A stretch of DNA of 16,095 nucleotides from Commensalibacter sp963921845 (lineage in GTDB: Bacteria > Pseudomonadota > Alphaproteobacteria > Acetobacterales > Acetobacteraceae): assembly GCF_963921845.1 (NCBI RefSeq), contig NZ_CAWUGZ010000013.1, forward strand, positions 1-16,095, written 5' to 3'. The notes under the pieces were generated by a model, which saw only the letters and a program-made list of their open reading frames with translations, was not told the origin of the DNA and did not search any database. Positions 15,192 to 16,095 of this stretch are shown here, one piece after another (position 1 is the first letter of the stretch; the number at the start of each line of letters is the position of its first letter). The translations under genes were made by a program, and so were the position numbers.

Positions 15192-15899
15192 TTATTTATC
15201 AATAATGGAACTCAAACGGTAGCCTCCTGCATCGGTAATAAGCAAACTTACATTTGCAGGATCCAACTCAATTTTCTGTCTTAAACGATAAATATGAGTT
15301 TCTAGAGTATGTGTAGTAACGGCTGAATTGTAGCCCCAAACCTCATTCAACAAAACTTGTCTCGGTACAGATCGAGTACCAGAACGATATAAAAATTTTA
15401 AAATTGCAGCTTCTTTCTCAGTAAGTCTAATACGTTTATTGGTATTGTTTTCCTGCAATAATTTGGAAGAGGGTCTAAAAGCATAAGGACCGATATTAAA
15501 AACGGCGTCTTCACTATTCTCATAAATTCGCATTTGTGCTCTTAGACGGGCTAAAAGTTCAGCAATTCGGAAAGGTTTAGAAATATAATCGTTTCCTCCT
15601 GCGTCAAGTCCTCTAACTACGTCATCTTCATCATCCGATCCCGTTAACAATATGATCGGGGTTCTACAATTTTCTTTACGAAGATACGCACATAATTCGC
15701 ATCCATTTCCATCGGGTAACATAACATCCAAGATAATTGCATCAAAATGGTTGTCAGGGTCAAAAATAATAGTTTTAGCCTCATTAGCGGAACCGACACC
15801 ATGGACTTCGAACTCGCCATTCATTTCAAGTTGTTCAGATAAAGTTTCTGTTAATTTTGGGTCATCATCAACTACCAAAATTGGATGTAATCCAGCCAT
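15192..15899 (-). CDS. OmpR-family two-component response regulator
   Basis: A 235-residue DNA-binding response regulator. The receiver domain (about 6-122) has the acidic pocket Asp11-Asp13, phospho-acceptor Asp58 in IILDVMLPDG, Thr86 in ILLTG and Lys108 in ISKPF, all intact. The C-terminal winged helix (about 134-232) carries the OmpR-type ILKFLYRS, LLNEVWGY and recognition helix around TTHTLETHIYRLRQKI (195-210), ending ITDAGGYRL. The linker ENSEDAVFNIGPYAFRP is typical of a widespread alphaproteobacterial OmpR-type subgroup; its target genes are not evident here. It is neither CtrA nor NtrX by sequence. AAGGATGG lies 8 bases before the ATG. No partner histidine kinase lies in the window, so it may be an orphan or be paired elsewhere. 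Confidence 0.9.
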   Translation of the reverse strand: MAGLHPILVVDDDPKLTETLSEQLEMNGEFEVHGVGSANEAKTIIFDPDNHFDAIILDVMLPDGNGCELCAYLRKENCRTPIILLTGSDDEDDVVRGLDAGGNDYISKPFRIAELLARLRAQMRIYENSEDAVFNIGPYAFRPSSKLLQENNTNKRIRLTEKEAAILKFLYRSGTRSVPRQVLLNEVWGYNSAVTTHTLETHIYRLRQKIELDPANVSLLITDAGGYRLSSIIDK

Positions 15900-16095
15900 T
15901 AGCCACCATCCTTCAATCTTAATTAAATAATCAACTTATGCTTTAAAATATTAAGTTAACGTTATACAACAAGCTTTTAAAACGTATGTTCATCTTACCT
16001 TCTATAAAAAACCATTATATTAAATTTCATTATCCAGTTAAGATAATCTTACAATAAAATATAAGTTTAAATAAAGAAAAGAAAAGATAAATGGA
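15900..16095 (-). promoter_or_regulatory. Upstream region of the response-regulator gene
   Basis: This very AT-rich 196-bp segment precedes the regulator and runs to the window end. Several TTAA tetramers occur, including TTAAGTTAAC around 15951-15960, but none shows the TTAA-N7-TTAA spacing of a CtrA box. TTGTTG near 15970 on the reverse strand followed by TATTTT might be a promoter. No gene is visible. Confidence 0.3.

Noticed and set aside
1..16095. CRISPR arrays, insertion sequences, tRNA or rRNA genes, prophage or toxin-antitoxin modules
   Set aside because: I looked for regular repeats, terminal inverted repeats, transposase-like frames and tRNA T-loops in the spacers and saw none.

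Overview
The window is AT-rich bacterial chromosome carrying ordinary housekeeping genes and a biotin-synthesis cluster. The forward-strand order tpiA-secG-pyrG-kdsA-(gap)-eno-ftsB-like is characteristic of alphaproteobacteria. The YDNSH-type UvrC, the ENSEDAVF-type response regulator and the WPxxPP-type lipoprotein also look alphaproteobacterial. Together with the low G+C and loose spacers, this suggests a host-associated lineage such as Holosporales or Rickettsiales. That placement is inference. kdsA indicates an outer membrane with Kdo-containing LPS.

Layout. (1) 1-5760, forward: 3' part of tpiA, secG, pyrG, kdsA (overlapping pyrG by 11 bp), a 556-bp gene-free stretch, eno and a small FtsB/DivIC-like protein, closed by a bidirectional hairpin terminator. 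(2) 5793-5960, reverse: rpmG (ribosomal protein L33, 55 aa), convergent with the ftsB-like gene. (3) 6104-10696, biotin block: bioF, a BioH-like hydrolase and a fused bioC-bioD gene form a compact reverse-strand operon. bioA diverges from bioF across 75 bp. bioB is not in the window. (4) 10705-13949, reverse: a predicted lipoprotein, pgsA and uvrC. (5) 13950-14353: a roughly 400-bp AT-rich spacer with a perfect DnaA box, an IHF-consensus site and a GATC inverted repeat. (6) 14354-15148 forward xth (exonuclease III family), then a reverse-strand OmpR-type response regulator at 15192-15899 and its upstream region to the window end.

How the genes work together. The biotin genes cover methylation of malonyl-ACP (BioC half), release of pimeloyl-ACP from its methyl ester (the hydrolase, by inference), and the BioF, BioA and BioD steps to dethiobiotin. 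Only the final sulfur insertion by BioB is unaccounted for. UvrC and Xth are DNA-repair nucleases transcribed away from the shared spacer. TpiA and enolase are glycolytic/gluconeogenic. PyrG makes the CTP that activates Kdo (from the KdsA pathway) and diacylglycerol (used by PgsA).

No wholly new system is evident. The points most worth a second look are the BioC-BioD fusion with its adjacent esterase candidate, and the oriC-like spacer between uvrC and xth.
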